From: CAZCAC01 sp964496575
Lineage (GTDB): Bacteria; Planctomycetota; UBA1135; GCA-002686595
NCBI GenBank assembly: GCA_964496575.1
Contig: CAZCAC010000066.1
Coordinates: 1 to 48,656 of the forward strand
Direction of reading: 5' to 3'
DNA: 48,656 nucleotides
This document shows positions 8,992-17,577 of this stretch, piece after piece. The notes under the pieces were generated by a model that worked only from the letters and a program-made list of their open reading frames with translations, did no database searches and was not told the DNA's origin. The position numbers were made by a program, and so were the translations under genes. Every line of letters starts with the position of its first letter. Position 1 is the first letter of the stretch.

Positions 8992-11900
8992 TCACTGAGG
9001 CGCGAGACGGAGCTCGATCCCACTCGTCGTCTCGCCCTCGAGCACGGTCACCTCGCGGACCTCGCTGCGGAGGGTTCCCTTGCTGGCGATCAGACGTACC
9101 ACACCCACCTCCAGGCCCCGGAATCTGAAGTGCCCGGCGTCGTCGGTCCTCCCCGTTCCGAAGCCGAAGATCGGGGGCGAGTCTCCCTCGTCGACCGGTT
9201 GGATCGTCGCCCCCTCGACGGGCAGGCCATCGGGTCCGTACACGTGTCCTTCGACCGCCCCCGTGGGGCGCAGGTCGAAGCGGAGATCGTCGAGCTGCTG
9301 TCCCTCGGCGAGCTCCAGGCCGCCGATCCGCTGGCGCCCGTAGAGCTCCTCGCCGCTGGAGAGTATCCAGCCGACGTCGCCACCGGCGGTCACGGAGTAG
9401 GTCCCCGGCGGCATGTGCGTGAAGACGAAGGCACCGTCGTCGCCGGTCTTCGCGAAGCGCATCTCCGGGCCGCGATGATCACCGTCGTTCGAGCTTCCCT
9501 CCAGCTGCACCGGGCAACCGCGCGCCGGCGCGCCGTCGGATGCGCGCACCGAGCCGCCGATGCGGCCCATCGGCAGCTCGAAGACGAGCGCGACCTGCTC
9601 CTGGTCGGGGACCTCCCGGTCGATGGAGACGACGTTGCCCCAGTCATCGCCGAATTCGAAGGAGTAGCGTCCCGGCGCGCCGAGGACCATGTCGAAGAAG
9701 CCAGTGGCATCGGTGCGGGCGCCGAGCTTGTGCCGGTGGCCGTCCTCGCCGCGAAGGCGTGCGACGACCGCGCGGTCCGCCACCGGCCGGCCTGCGGCCA
9801 GCACCCGACCGCGCAAGGCGATCGGTCGCTCCGGCGGGGCGCCGAGGTGAACGTGCACCGTCTCGCCCTCCGCCAGCTCGACCGTCTCCTCGATTCGCGC
9901 CGCGTAGCGCAAGACGCCTTCCTTTCCACGCACCTCCTCGGCGGGAGGCTCGAGGATCACGGTGTACTCGCCCGGCGACAATCCCTCGACGGCGAACTGC
10001 CCCGCAGCGTCGCTCTGAGCTCGTTTCCGCAGGTACTCGGGCTGGTGACGGGTCACCTCGATCCAGCGCCCGGCGACAGGGCCGGTCGCGGCATCGATCT
10101 CACCGACGATCCGCCCCGGCGTTCGCAGGACGAGGACCACGTCGTGGAGCTCGGCGGCGGGCTGGATCTCGGTGGAGAACACCTCGCTCGCGCCGTAGCC
10201 CTCCGCGCTCGCGGTCACCGTCAGCGGCCCCGGGTCGATCCTCTTCAGCTCAAAGAGGCCCTGCTCGTCCGTCGCCGCCTTCGCCCTGCCCGAGTTGCCC
10301 AGCAGGACGAGCCGCCCCTTGCCTCGCTGCGTCTTCGCGGTGACCTCCGCCCCGGGGACCGGCGCGCCGGTGAGGTCCTGCACCCGGCCGGTAATCCTGG
10401 CGAGGCGCGGTACGACGAGCTGGAGCTCGGGGCCGCCGTACGGACTGGTCAACGGCACCGCCACCGATCTGGCGTGGCCACGCGCCGAGGCGGACACCTC
10501 CCAGTCGCCATCGCGCAGTCCCTCGAGGAGGAAGGTGCCGTCCTCGCTGCGGAAATTCCGGCTGACCCCACCCTGGCCGAAGCTGCCGAGCGGCGAACCC
10601 GTATCGGGGTGCGCGCTGATCATGAACCGCTCGACCGGCTTGCCGGTGTCGTCGAGCACCACCCCGTGGAGCTGACCCCCCGACTCGAGCACCAGGCGCA
10701 GCGCGGTGTCACCGGGCTCGACGTTCTTGCGCTCGGCGATCCAGTCGGCCGCCTTGCGGGCTCGCCCCTTCTCCCCCTCGTCACCGCCCGCGGCGGCCTT
10801 CGGGCGCGCCTTGGCGCGAACGATCAGCGAGCCGCGGTCGAGACCCGTCACCTCGAAGCGACCCTCGGAGTCCGTCCCGGTGACCACGTCCTCGGCGAAG
10901 GCGAAGGGAGCAGTGGCCTGAGCGCTCTTGCGCACCCGGACCTCGGCGTCGACCGCCGGCTTCCCGTCGGGCCACAGCACGAGCCCCGCGACCACCAGCC
11001 CCCGGCTCAGCTCGACCACCTGGCCACCGAGCCCCTCGCCCTCGCCGCGCTCGCCGAGCTCCAGCTCCGCGTCGACGAAGTCGTCCGCTTCGACCTCCAG
11101 CGTGAGCACTCCGGCGCCGACCCCGTCGAGGTCGAAGGAACCGTCCTCCGCCGTATCCGCGCTGCGGTAGGTGGACTCCTCCTCGAAGCCACCACCGGTG
11201 ATCGACTTCACCCGGACCCGCGCCTCCGCGATTCCATTCCCTTCCGGATCGACGACGCGGCCGCGCAACCGCACGCCGCGGGCGAGCGAGAGCTCGACCT
11301 CGGTGGTCTCGGCCGGCCGAACGGTGACGTCCTTCTTGCGTAGGGGGACGAACTGCTCGGTATCCACCTGCAGGTCGTAGGGTCCCGGGGCCAGGGCGAG
11401 CGCCTCGAAGATCCCGTCGGCGTCGGGAGGCCCCTTGCCCACCGATCCGCCTCTCTTGACCTCACTGAACGCCAGGATCTCGACTCCGGACAGGTCGACC
11501 TGGAGCGTGCCCGGCAGCGGCGGAGCCGTGACGGAGACGCGGATCACTCCGCCGACCTTCGGCTCGAGCTGCAGCCCGGTCTTCACCACCTCGCGCACGT
11601 CGATGCGCGGGCTCGACTCGAGGTAGACGTATCGCGCCTCCAGCGTGACTCGACCGCTGCGCGTGCCTTCGGCGAAGGCGACCCGGAACGTGCCGTCGGG
11701 AGCGACCTCGGTGCTGTAGGTGCGCTGTGACTTGCGCTTCCCGGGAAGGTCGAAGCGCTTGCCGCGAGCGATGACTCGGATCGACTCGTCGGGGGGAAGG
11801 GGAGTGGAGAGAATCAAGCGACCCTCGACCCAGAGGGAGTCGTCGGGAATCGCGGTGGAAGCGGAGAGGTGCGGGTTCTCGGCGACGGCCTCGGTAGGGG

Positions 11901-12123
11901 GGGCGAGGTCCTCGCGCGGCGCCACTTCCGGGCCCTTCGTGCGAGCAGCGGTCGGCGGGAGCTCCGCCGGAGCCTGCTCCTCGACCGCCGGGGTCGCGCC
12001 CGGATCGATTCCATCGAGCGTTTCGCCAGAGCTGGTCTCGTTCACGAGGCCGCCGGAAACGGCCCACCAGATGGCGCCGCCCACCACCAGAGCGACGACG
12101 AAGAGGATTGCGGCGGGGCGCAT
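8992..12123 (-). CDS. Large membrane-anchored protein of tandem carboxypeptidase-regulatory-like repeats
   Basis: A 1043-residue protein with one N-terminal transmembrane anchor (AAILFVVALVVGGAIWWAV) and a Pro/Glu-rich linker. About eight or more beta-sandwich repeats follow, each opening with a G-x-V/L...G.PV motif: GRVVDPEGNGIAEARV, GLVLWPDGKPAVDAEV, GVVLDDTGKPVERF, GRVQDLTGAPVPGAEV, GRVLAAGRPVADRAV, GSVRASDGAPARGCPV, GHVYGPDGLPVEGATI. No catalytic domain is visible. The architecture matches the protein at 1643 and, more loosely, the PDZ pair at 20248-24851, so this strain encodes several such rods. It should extend from the inner membrane into the periplasm. It stops 32 bp from the end of the convergent FG-GAP gene and starts about 106 bp after the BNR lipoprotein gene. 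Function unknown. Confidence 0.85.
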   Translation of the reverse strand: MRPAAILFVVALVVGGAIWWAVSGGLVNETSSGETLDGIDPGATPAVEEQAPAELPPTAARTKGPEVAPREDLAPPTEAVAENPHLSASTAIPDDSLWVEGRLILSTPLPPDESIRVIARGKRFDLPGKRKSQRTYSTEVAPDGTFRVAFAEGTRSGRVTLEARYVYLESSPRIDVREVVKTGLQLEPKVGGVIRVSVTAPPLPGTLQVDLSGVEILAFSEVKRGGSVGKGPPDADGIFEALALAPGPYDLQVDTEQFVPLRKKDVTVRPAETTEVELSLARGVRLRGRVVDPEGNGIAEARVRVKSITGGGFEEESTYRSADTAEDGSFDLDGVGAGVLTLEVEADDFVDAELELGERGEGEGLGGQVVELSRGLVVAGLVLWPDGKPAVDAEVRVRKSAQATAPFAFAEDVVTGTDSEGRFEVTGLDRGSLIVRAKARPKAAAGGDEGEKGRARKAADWIAERKNVEPGDTALRLVLESGGQLHGVVLDDTGKPVERFMISAHPDTGSPLGSFGQGGVSRNFRSEDGTFLLEGLRDGDWEVSASARGHARSVAVPLTSPYGGPELQLVVPRLARITGRVQDLTGAPVPGAEVTAKTQRGKGRLVLLGNSGRAKAATDEQGLFELKRIDPGPLTVTASAEGYGASEVFSTEIQPAAELHDVVLVLRTPGRIVGEIDAATGPVAGRWIEVTRHQPEYLRKRAQSDAAGQFAVEGLSPGEYTVILEPPAEEVRGKEGVLRYAARIEETVELAEGETVHVHLGAPPERPIALRGRVLAAGRPVADRAVVARLRGEDGHRHKLGARTDATGFFDMVLGAPGRYSFEFGDDWGNVVSIDREVPDQEQVALVFELPMGRIGGSVRASDGAPARGCPVQLEGSSNDGDHRGPEMRFAKTGDDGAFVFTHMPPGTYSVTAGGDVGWILSSGEELYGRQRIGGLELAEGQQLDDLRFDLRPTGAVEGHVYGPDGLPVEGATIQPVDEGDSPPIFGFGTGRTDDAGHFRFRGLEVGVVRLIASKGTLRSEVREVTVLEGETTSGIELRLAPQ

Positions 12124-12229
12124 GGGTTTCTGTCTCCCGGGGGGAATCGGGTACTTGACTTTATCCGGGTTTCCGGACCTGGCGTTTCGCGGCCTCTCTC
12201 ACACTTCCTGTGGAACAGCGGATCTCGCC

Positions 12230-15200
12230 CTACTTCTCCCGCTCCCAGCGCGGGACGCCGCGGCCGGGAGTCCAGGGAGCGCCCGCGGCTTCCAGCTCCT
12301 CCTCCAGCTGCTTCAGCTCGACCTCGATCGTCTCGCGAAGTGCTTCGAGGAACGGCGCGAATCCGGCGGCAGCGATCTCGTAGGCGCGTTGCTGCGTCCC
12401 CGTCGGCGCGCCGGTGGTCCAGAAGCTGCGCGTGGCGCGGGAGATGCGGCGGCTGATCGACGGCGGAGTGGGGTGTCCATGGCGCGAACGGGTCGCATCC
12501 CCGGAGAGGTCGACGCGCAGGTCCTGCAGCTTGCGCCGAATCGCGCGCGCCCGGTCACCGAACGACGGGTCGATCCCCGGCGTATCCACGATCGCCTGCT
12601 GGACCAGCTTCAGCTCCTCCATCGCCTCGTTCAAGGCTCGCGAGGCGCCCTGCGAGGCGCGCTGCAGTCGACCGAACTTCTGCTGGAACGCGAGCGCCTG
12701 CTCGCGATCCCCCGCCGGCAAGGTGGCCAGGCCGAGCGGTCTGGTCTCGAACTCCACCGGTCCGGCGAGCGGCGTCACCACGCCGTTCACTCGTTGCGAG
12801 AGGCTGACCGAGTAGTTGCCCGGAACCGCGAGCGGTCCCCGCGGCGGCGGACCCCACCGACTGGTGCGTTCCCCGATCTGCGCCGGAAGGTAGGCCGGGT
12901 AGCGCAGCTCCCAGTCGACGCGGTGCAGCCCCGCGCCCTTCGGGCCCTCGAGGGTCGTCACCACGTTCCCGTCGACGTCGCGCACGGTCAAGAGGATCGC
13001 CGGCTTCTCCTCGCGAGCCTCCGCCTCGAGGTCGTCCCAGTCCGGGAAGGGCACCGGCTCGCCGGCCTTGACCAGCTCCTTCTCGGCCTCCTGGCGAAGC
13101 TCCTTCTTCGTCTTCAGGCCGTCCTTCAGATAGTAGCTGAAGACCGCGCCGAACGGCGGGTTGGGCGCGCGGTAGAAGGCATCGCCCTGCGAGCCGCTCT
13201 TGCGTCCGCCGAGCGGGTTCGCCTCGACGTACCACCACGCATCGCGCACGGGGAAGAGCGCAGGTCCCGCCTCGAGGCTCTCCTCGGTGACCTCGCGCAG
13301 CGGCGAGTAGTCGTCGAGCACGTAGAAACCCCGTCCGAAGGAAGCGAGCACCAGGTCGTTCTCGCGGCGCTGGATCTCCATGTCGCGGATCGAGATCGTC
13401 GGGATCCCGCCCTTCAGACGGACCCACTTCCCGCCGCCGTCGACGGTGAAGTAGACGCCGAACTCGGTGGCGGCGAAAAGCAGGTCCTCCTTCACGTGAT
13501 CCTGGACGATGCACCAGACGAACTCGTCCTCGGGCAGGTCCCCGGCGATCGAGGTCCAGGTCAGGCCGCGGTCGGTGCTCTTCACCACGTACGGCGCGAA
13601 GTCCCCGCGCTTGTGGTTCTCGAAGGTCGCGTAGACCGTGTCGACGTCGTGCAGCGAGGCGAGCACGCAGCTCGAGTACGCGCGAGGCGGCACGTCGGGG
13701 AAGGTCTCGATCCGCCGCCAGATTCCGCCGCCATCCCCGCTGACCTGGATCAGGCCGTCGTCGGTCCCGGCGTAGAGCAGCCCCTCGAGCAGCGCCGACT
13801 CGTCGAGCGAGACGACCGTGCCGTAGAACGAGGACGAGCTGTTCCGGTTGACCGCATCGACGCTCCAGAGCGTGCCCATCACCTCGAGCTGGTTGCGGTC
13901 GATGCCGCGCGAGAGGTCGGGGCTGATCGGCTCCCAACTGTCCCCGCGGTCGTCGCTGCGAAAGACGTGCTGGCTCGCGAAGTAGAGGCGCGAGGTCGAG
14001 TGCGGGCTGATGATCAACGGCGAATTCCAGTGCCAGCGCTCCGCCGGCTCACCCGGCGCCGGCTGCGGCTGGATCTCGACCCGCTCGCCGCTGCGTCGAT
14101 CGAAGCGGACGATCCCCGCGTGCTGCGACTGCGAGTAGAGGATGTTCGGATCGCTCGGGTCGACGCGCGTCTGGAAGCCGTCCCCGCCCACCGTTATGAA
14201 CCAATCGCTGTTGCGGATCCCGTGCGTGTTGTTGGTGCGGATCGGGCCGCCGATCGTGGCGTTGTCCTGCGTGCCGCCGTAGACGTGGTAGAAGGGAGAT
14301 TCGTTGTCGATCCCGACGTTGTAGAACTGGGTCAGCGGCAGGTTGCTGAAGTGCTTGAAGGTCTCGCAGCTGTCGAACGTCTCGTAGAGGCCGCCGTCGC
14401 AGCCGATCAGCAAGTGCGCCGGATCGTCCTCGAAGAAGGCCACCGCGTGGTTGTCGACGTGTTTGCTGTCCGACTCCCACACGTCGAAGCTCTTCCCGCC
14501 GTCGAGGGTCACGTGCATCCGCGTGTCCATCACGTAGACCTTGTCCACGTCCCACGGGTCGGCGAACAGCTCGCCGTAGTACTGGCCGCTGCCGTTGTAG
14601 TAGTCGTTCTCCTTCTTCCAGCTCTCACCGCAGTCGAGCGAGCGGTAGAAGCCGCGCCCCTCGCCCGTCGCCTCGACCGTCGCGTAGATCACGTCGGGAT
14701 TCACGGGCGAGACGGCCAGCTCGATGCGGCCCTTGTCCTTCCCGGGGATCCCCTTCTTCAGCTCGCGCCAGGTCGCACCCCCGTCGGTCGACTTGTGGAT
14801 CCCCGACTCGGGCCCGCCGCCGATCAGGATGCCGACGTGGCGGCGGCGCTGGTAGGAGGTGGCGTACAAGACGTCGGGATCGCGCGGATCCAGCTCGACG
14901 TCGGTCACTCCGGTGTTCTCGCTGATCTCGAGCACCAGCTCCCAGTTCTCGCCGCCGTCGGTGGTCTTGTAGAGGCCGCGATCGCCGCCGGGCGCCCACA
15001 ACGGCCCTTGTGCCGCCACGTAGACCGTGTCGCTGTCCTCGGGGTGGATCAGGATCTTGCCGATGTGTTCCGACTCCTTCAGCCCGACGTTCTTCCAGCT
15101 CTTTCCGCCGTCGAGGCTCTTGTAGATGCCGTCCCCGTAACCCACGCTGCGCTGGCTGTTGTTCTCCCCGGTGCCGACCCAGACCACCTGCGGATTCCGC

Positions 15201-15550
15201 GGATCGAGCGCGAGACAGCCGATCGCGTACGATCCCTGGTCGTCGAAGATCGGCTTCCAGGTAGTACCCGCGTTGTTCGTCTTCCACACGTTGCCGGAGG
15301 CGACGCCGAGGTACCAGGTGCTCGGTCTTGCCGGGTCGACGGCGATATCGCTGATCCTACCGGACATGAAGGCCGGCCCGATTCCGCGCAGCTTCAGGCC
15401 GGCAAAGGTGCCGGCGGAGAACTTCGACTTCTCCTCCTCGTCTTCGCCGGCGGTCGTCCCTTCCTCTTCTGCATTCTCCTGAACGGAGGTGGAGGCGCAG
15501 GCGGCGATCGCCAGGAGCAGAGCGGTGATCAGACGGAAGGTGGTCTTCAT
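12230..15550 (-). CDS. Sortilin/VPS10-like BNR-repeat lipoprotein
   Basis: ATG 15550 is chosen because it opens a lipoprotein signal (MKTTFRLITALLLAIAACAS, lipobox with Cys at residue 19) and is preceded by GAGGA on the minus strand. An upstream in-frame ATG at 15631 would add 27 residues without a signal. The 1106-residue protein carries many BNR/Asp-box turns (STDGGATW, TTDGGENW, SLDGGKSW, STDRGLTW, SGDGGGIW) that make two propellers like those of sortilin-type 'glycosyl hydrolases', common in Acidobacteria and Planctomycetes. Enzyme activity of this family is not established. Near residue 850 there is an Ig/FlgD-like segment (GAGLHRVDWELRYPAYLP), then a helical, coiled-coil-prone C-terminus. 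Transcription probably starts in the 106 bp after the kinase gene's stop. Likely a lipid-anchored periplasmic or surface propeller protein. Confidence 0.86.
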   Translation of the reverse strand: MKTTFRLITALLLAIAACASTSVQENAEEEGTTAGEDEEEKSKFSAGTFAGLKLRGIGPAFMSGRISDIAVDPARPSTWYLGVASGNVWKTNNAGTTWKPIFDDQGSYAIGCLALDPRNPQVVWVGTGENNSQRSVGYGDGIYKSLDGGKSWKNVGLKESEHIGKILIHPEDSDTVYVAAQGPLWAPGGDRGLYKTTDGGENWELVLEISENTGVTDVELDPRDPDVLYATSYQRRRHVGILIGGGPESGIHKSTDGGATWRELKKGIPGKDKGRIELAVSPVNPDVIYATVEATGEGRGFYRSLDCGESWKKENDYYNGSGQYYGELFADPWDVDKVYVMDTRMHVTLDGGKSFDVWESDSKHVDNHAVAFFEDDPAHLLIGCDGGLYETFDSCETFKHFSNLPLTQFYNVGIDNESPFYHVYGGTQDNATIGGPIRTNNTHGIRNSDWFITVGGDGFQTRVDPSDPNILYSQSQHAGIVRFDRRSGERVEIQPQPAPGEPAERWHWNSPLIISPHSTSRLYFASQHVFRSDDRGDSWEPISPDLSRGIDRNQLEVMGTLWSVDAVNRNSSSSFYGTVVSLDESALLEGLLYAGTDDGLIQVSGDGGGIWRRIETFPDVPPRAYSSCVLASLHDVDTVYATFENHKRGDFAPYVVKSTDRGLTWTSIAGDLPEDEFVWCIVQDHVKEDLLFAATEFGVYFTVDGGGKWVRLKGGIPTISIRDMEIQRRENDLVLASFGRGFYVLDDYSPLREVTEESLEAGPALFPVRDAWWYVEANPLGGRKSGSQGDAFYRAPNPPFGAVFSYYLKDGLKTKKELRQEAEKELVKAGEPVPFPDWDDLEAEAREEKPAILLTVRDVDGNVVTTLEGPKGAGLHRVDWELRYPAYLPAQIGERTSRWGPPPRGPLAVPGNYSVSLSQRVNGVVTPLAGPVEFETRPLGLATLPAGDREQALAFQQKFGRLQRASQGASRALNEAMEELKLVQQAIVDTPGIDPSFGDRARAIRRKLQDLRVDLSGDATRSRHGHPTPPSISRRISRATRSFWTTGAPTGTQQRAYEIAAAGFAPFLEALRETIEVELKQLEEELEAAGAPWTPGRGVPRWEREK

Positions 15551-15656
15551 CGGGAGATCCTCGAAGCGCGGGGGGGAAGGAGCCGGGGAGAGGTGGAGAT
15601 GATAGACCTTCGGCCATCGACCGGGAAACACGCCCTCGCCGATGGTTCCGGGGGCC

Positions 15657-16766
15657 TTACGCCGGCGAAACAGGGATCTCGAACCAGACCACCGCTCCGC
15701 CTTCCGCCACGTTGCGGGCGCCGATCTCCCCGCCGTGCGCCTGAGCCACGCGCTGGGCGACGATCAACCCGAGGCCGGCGGAATCGGCGCGGCTGCGTTG
15801 CTGCTTCAACTCGCTGAAGAGGACTCTCCCGTCTCGTTCGGGCAGGCCCGGTCCGTCGTCCTCGACCTCGAAGCGGACCTTCTCGCCGGCTCCGTGCGCG
15901 CGCACGGCGATCGTGCCCCGCGCGTGCTGGAGCGAGTTGACGACGAGGTTCTCGAGTGCCCGGCAGATCAGCCTTCCATCCGCCGCCGCCACGGGGACGT
16001 CGGGCGCGATCTCCACCTCGCAATGAATCCCCGCGTCGGTGGCGATCGGCTGGAGGCCGCGGACGACGTCCTGGACGATCTCGCCGGGCAGCACCGGTTC
16101 CGTCAAAGCGACCTCCTCGATCTCCAGTCGGGCGATCTCCAGCAGATCCTCGGCCAGCGTGCCCACGCGGTTCGCGTCGAGGCGCGCAGTGCCGAGGAGC
16201 TCGCGGAGCTCGTCCGTTTCGCTGGTCCCGCGATCGAGCTGATCGGACGCGCGGTCGAGGCAGGTGGTCAACGCGGCGAGGGGAGTCCGGAGGTCGTGAG
16301 CGACCTGGGCCACCCATTCGCTGCGCCGTGAATCGCGCTCCTCGAGGCGCTTCACCAGCTCGATGACCCGCGAACGCATCGAGTTGAGCGCGCCGGCCAT
16401 CTGCGTGATCTCGTCTTTCCCTGATTCCTCGAAAGGGCCGGGGAGCCCGGCGCCGTCACCGATGGTCGACGACGCCTCGGACGCGATGTGGCGCAGACGA
16501 CGCAAGGAGAACCGGACCACCGCCCAGGCCAGCAAGGATCCGATGATCAGCGCGTAGCCGACGGTCAGACCGAACATGGAGGCTGCCTCGCCGAACGACC
16601 AGCCTTCCGACCAGGCGAGCTCTTCCGGGTGGAAGGCGGTCCAGACCCAGCCGTACACCGGATACATGAGCAGGTCGCCGATGACGATGCTGACCACGAC
16701 CACCGCACCCAGGCGAAATCCGAGACTCCGCCACCAACGAGGCCGGCTCTGCTTCGAGGTCTTCAT
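15657..16766 (-). CDS. Sensor histidine kinase of a two-component system
   Basis: ATG 16766 overlaps the regulator's TGA (ATGA), with GGAGGA upstream, so the pair is translationally coupled. The 369-residue protein has two membrane helices (SLGFRLGAVVVVSIVIGDLL and the helix ending GSLLAWAVVRF) around a short periplasmic loop, then a HAMP-like linker. The kinase core shows the H box HDLRTPLAAL, the N box ALENLVVNSLQHA, the G1 box DDGPGLP and the G2 box SAGLGLIVAQ. A His-Asp phosphorelay with the neighbouring regulator is the natural reading. The small periplasmic loop suggests sensing of a membrane or small-molecule signal, which I cannot identify. All catalytic boxes are intact. Confidence 0.93.
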   Translation of the reverse strand: MKTSKQSRPRWWRSLGFRLGAVVVVSIVIGDLLMYPVYGWVWTAFHPEELAWSEGWSFGEAASMFGLTVGYALIIGSLLAWAVVRFSLRRLRHIASEASSTIGDGAGLPGPFEESGKDEITQMAGALNSMRSRVIELVKRLEERDSRRSEWVAQVAHDLRTPLAALTTCLDRASDQLDRGTSETDELRELLGTARLDANRVGTLAEDLLEIARLEIEEVALTEPVLPGEIVQDVVRGLQPIATDAGIHCEVEIAPDVPVAAADGRLICRALENLVVNSLQHARGTIAVRAHGAGEKVRFEVEDDGPGLPERDGRVLFSELKQQRSRADSAGLGLIVAQRVAQAHGGEIGARNVAEGGAVVWFEIPVSPA

Positions 16767-17461
16767 CCGGAGGCGTCCTCCGCCAGTTTGTAACCGACAC
16801 CCCACACCGTCTTGATGTGGCGCGGTTGCGACGGGTCCGGCTCGATCCGTGCACGCAATCGCGCGACGTGGAGGTCGACCGTGCGCTCCTCGCCGGCGAA
16901 GTCGTATCCCCAGACTCGATCCAGCAGCTGCGCGCGGGTCCAGGCCCGGCCGGGGTTGCGCAGGAAGAAGTGCAGGAGGTCGAACTCGCGCCGCTTCAGG
17001 TCCAGGGGCTCCACGCCCCTGCCGGCCGTACGCGCCTCCGAATCGATCCAGATCTCGCCGCTCGACAAGGTCGCGCCCTCGGCGATCGGTTGCGAGCGCC
17101 GCAGGACAGCCTGGATCCTTGCGACCAGCTCGGGCAGGTGAAACGGCTTGGTCAGGTAGTCGTCCGCTCCCGCGTCGAGGCCGCGCACCCGCTCCTCGGG
17201 AGCACCACGCGCGGTGAGCACGATGATCGGCGTGCGGGTCCCCCGAGCGCGCAGCTCGGTGCAGAGCTCGAGTCCATCGCCATCGGGCAGACCGAGGTCG
17301 AGCAGGATCAGGTCGTACGGCTCGCGGAGCGCATCCCGAGCGCCCTCGAGAGTGCTCCGCGCGGTGACCGTGAAGGAGACGTCCCGGAGGGACTCCACGA
17401 CCCACCGCCGGAGGTGTTCGTCGTCCTCGACCAGGAGGAGCATCGCCCGGGAAGCCGCCAT
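16763..17461 (-). CDS. OmpR/PhoB-type response regulator
   Basis: ATG 17461 gives a 232-residue protein of normal OmpR size; a longer upstream frame exists but adds a non-conserved leader, and ATG 17443 would cut into the first strand. The receiver domain has acidic residues DD at 13-14, the phospho-acceptor Asp55 (LILLDLGLPDGDG), and the conserved Lys in DYLTKPF. The C-terminal winged helix is intact (RREFDLLHFFLRNPGRAWTRAQLL..VWGYDF..RTVDLHVARLR..IKTVWGVGYKL). It is the partner of the kinase that overlaps its stop codon. It faces the deiminase gene across 116 bp that contain paired CCCGGA/GGATTC elements, possible binding sites for autoregulation. Confidence 0.93.
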   Translation of the reverse strand: MAASRAMLLLVEDDEHLRRWVVESLRDVSFTVTARSTLEGARDALREPYDLILLDLGLPDGDGLELCTELRARGTRTPIIVLTARGAPEERVRGLDAGADDYLTKPFHLPELVARIQAVLRRSQPIAEGATLSSGEIWIDSEARTAGRGVEPLDLKRREFDLLHFFLRNPGRAWTRAQLLDRVWGYDFAGEERTVDLHVARLRARIEPDPSQPRHIKTVWGVGYKLAEDASG

Positions 17462-17477
17462 GCACCGAGCATACCCC

Positions 17478-17499
17478 GGATTCACAGGGGAATCCCGGA
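17478..17499. promoter_or_regulatory. Possible operator in the regulator/deiminase divergent region
   Basis: GGATTC at 17478-17483 and GAATCC at 17490-17495 form a six-base inverted repeat. CCCGGA also occurs twice in the same direction, at 17475-17480 and 17494-17499. They lie just upstream of the regulator's start, between it and the divergent deiminase gene. OmpR-family proteins usually bind direct repeats spaced about one to two helical turns, so autoregulation is plausible. No promoter hexamers stand out. Weak call. Confidence 0.25.
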
Positions 17500-17577
17500 A
17501 CGACAAACATCGGATACAACTTCGAGGTACGGTGAGGTGGAAGCCCCAAAGCCCCCTGATCACGCGGGAATCGACCG

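Noticed and set aside
12150..12185. TTGACT at 12155-12160 as a plus-strand promoter
   Set aside because: It would transcribe antisense to the BNR gene and has no -10 hexamer at proper distance.
11720..15817. A 1365-codon open frame on the plus strand opposite two minus-strand genes
   Set aside because: Composition is Arg/Leu/Val/His-rich with no domain, signal or motif, and it spans the gap between two well-supported genes. In GC-rich DNA the frame opposite a real gene stays open by codon bias.
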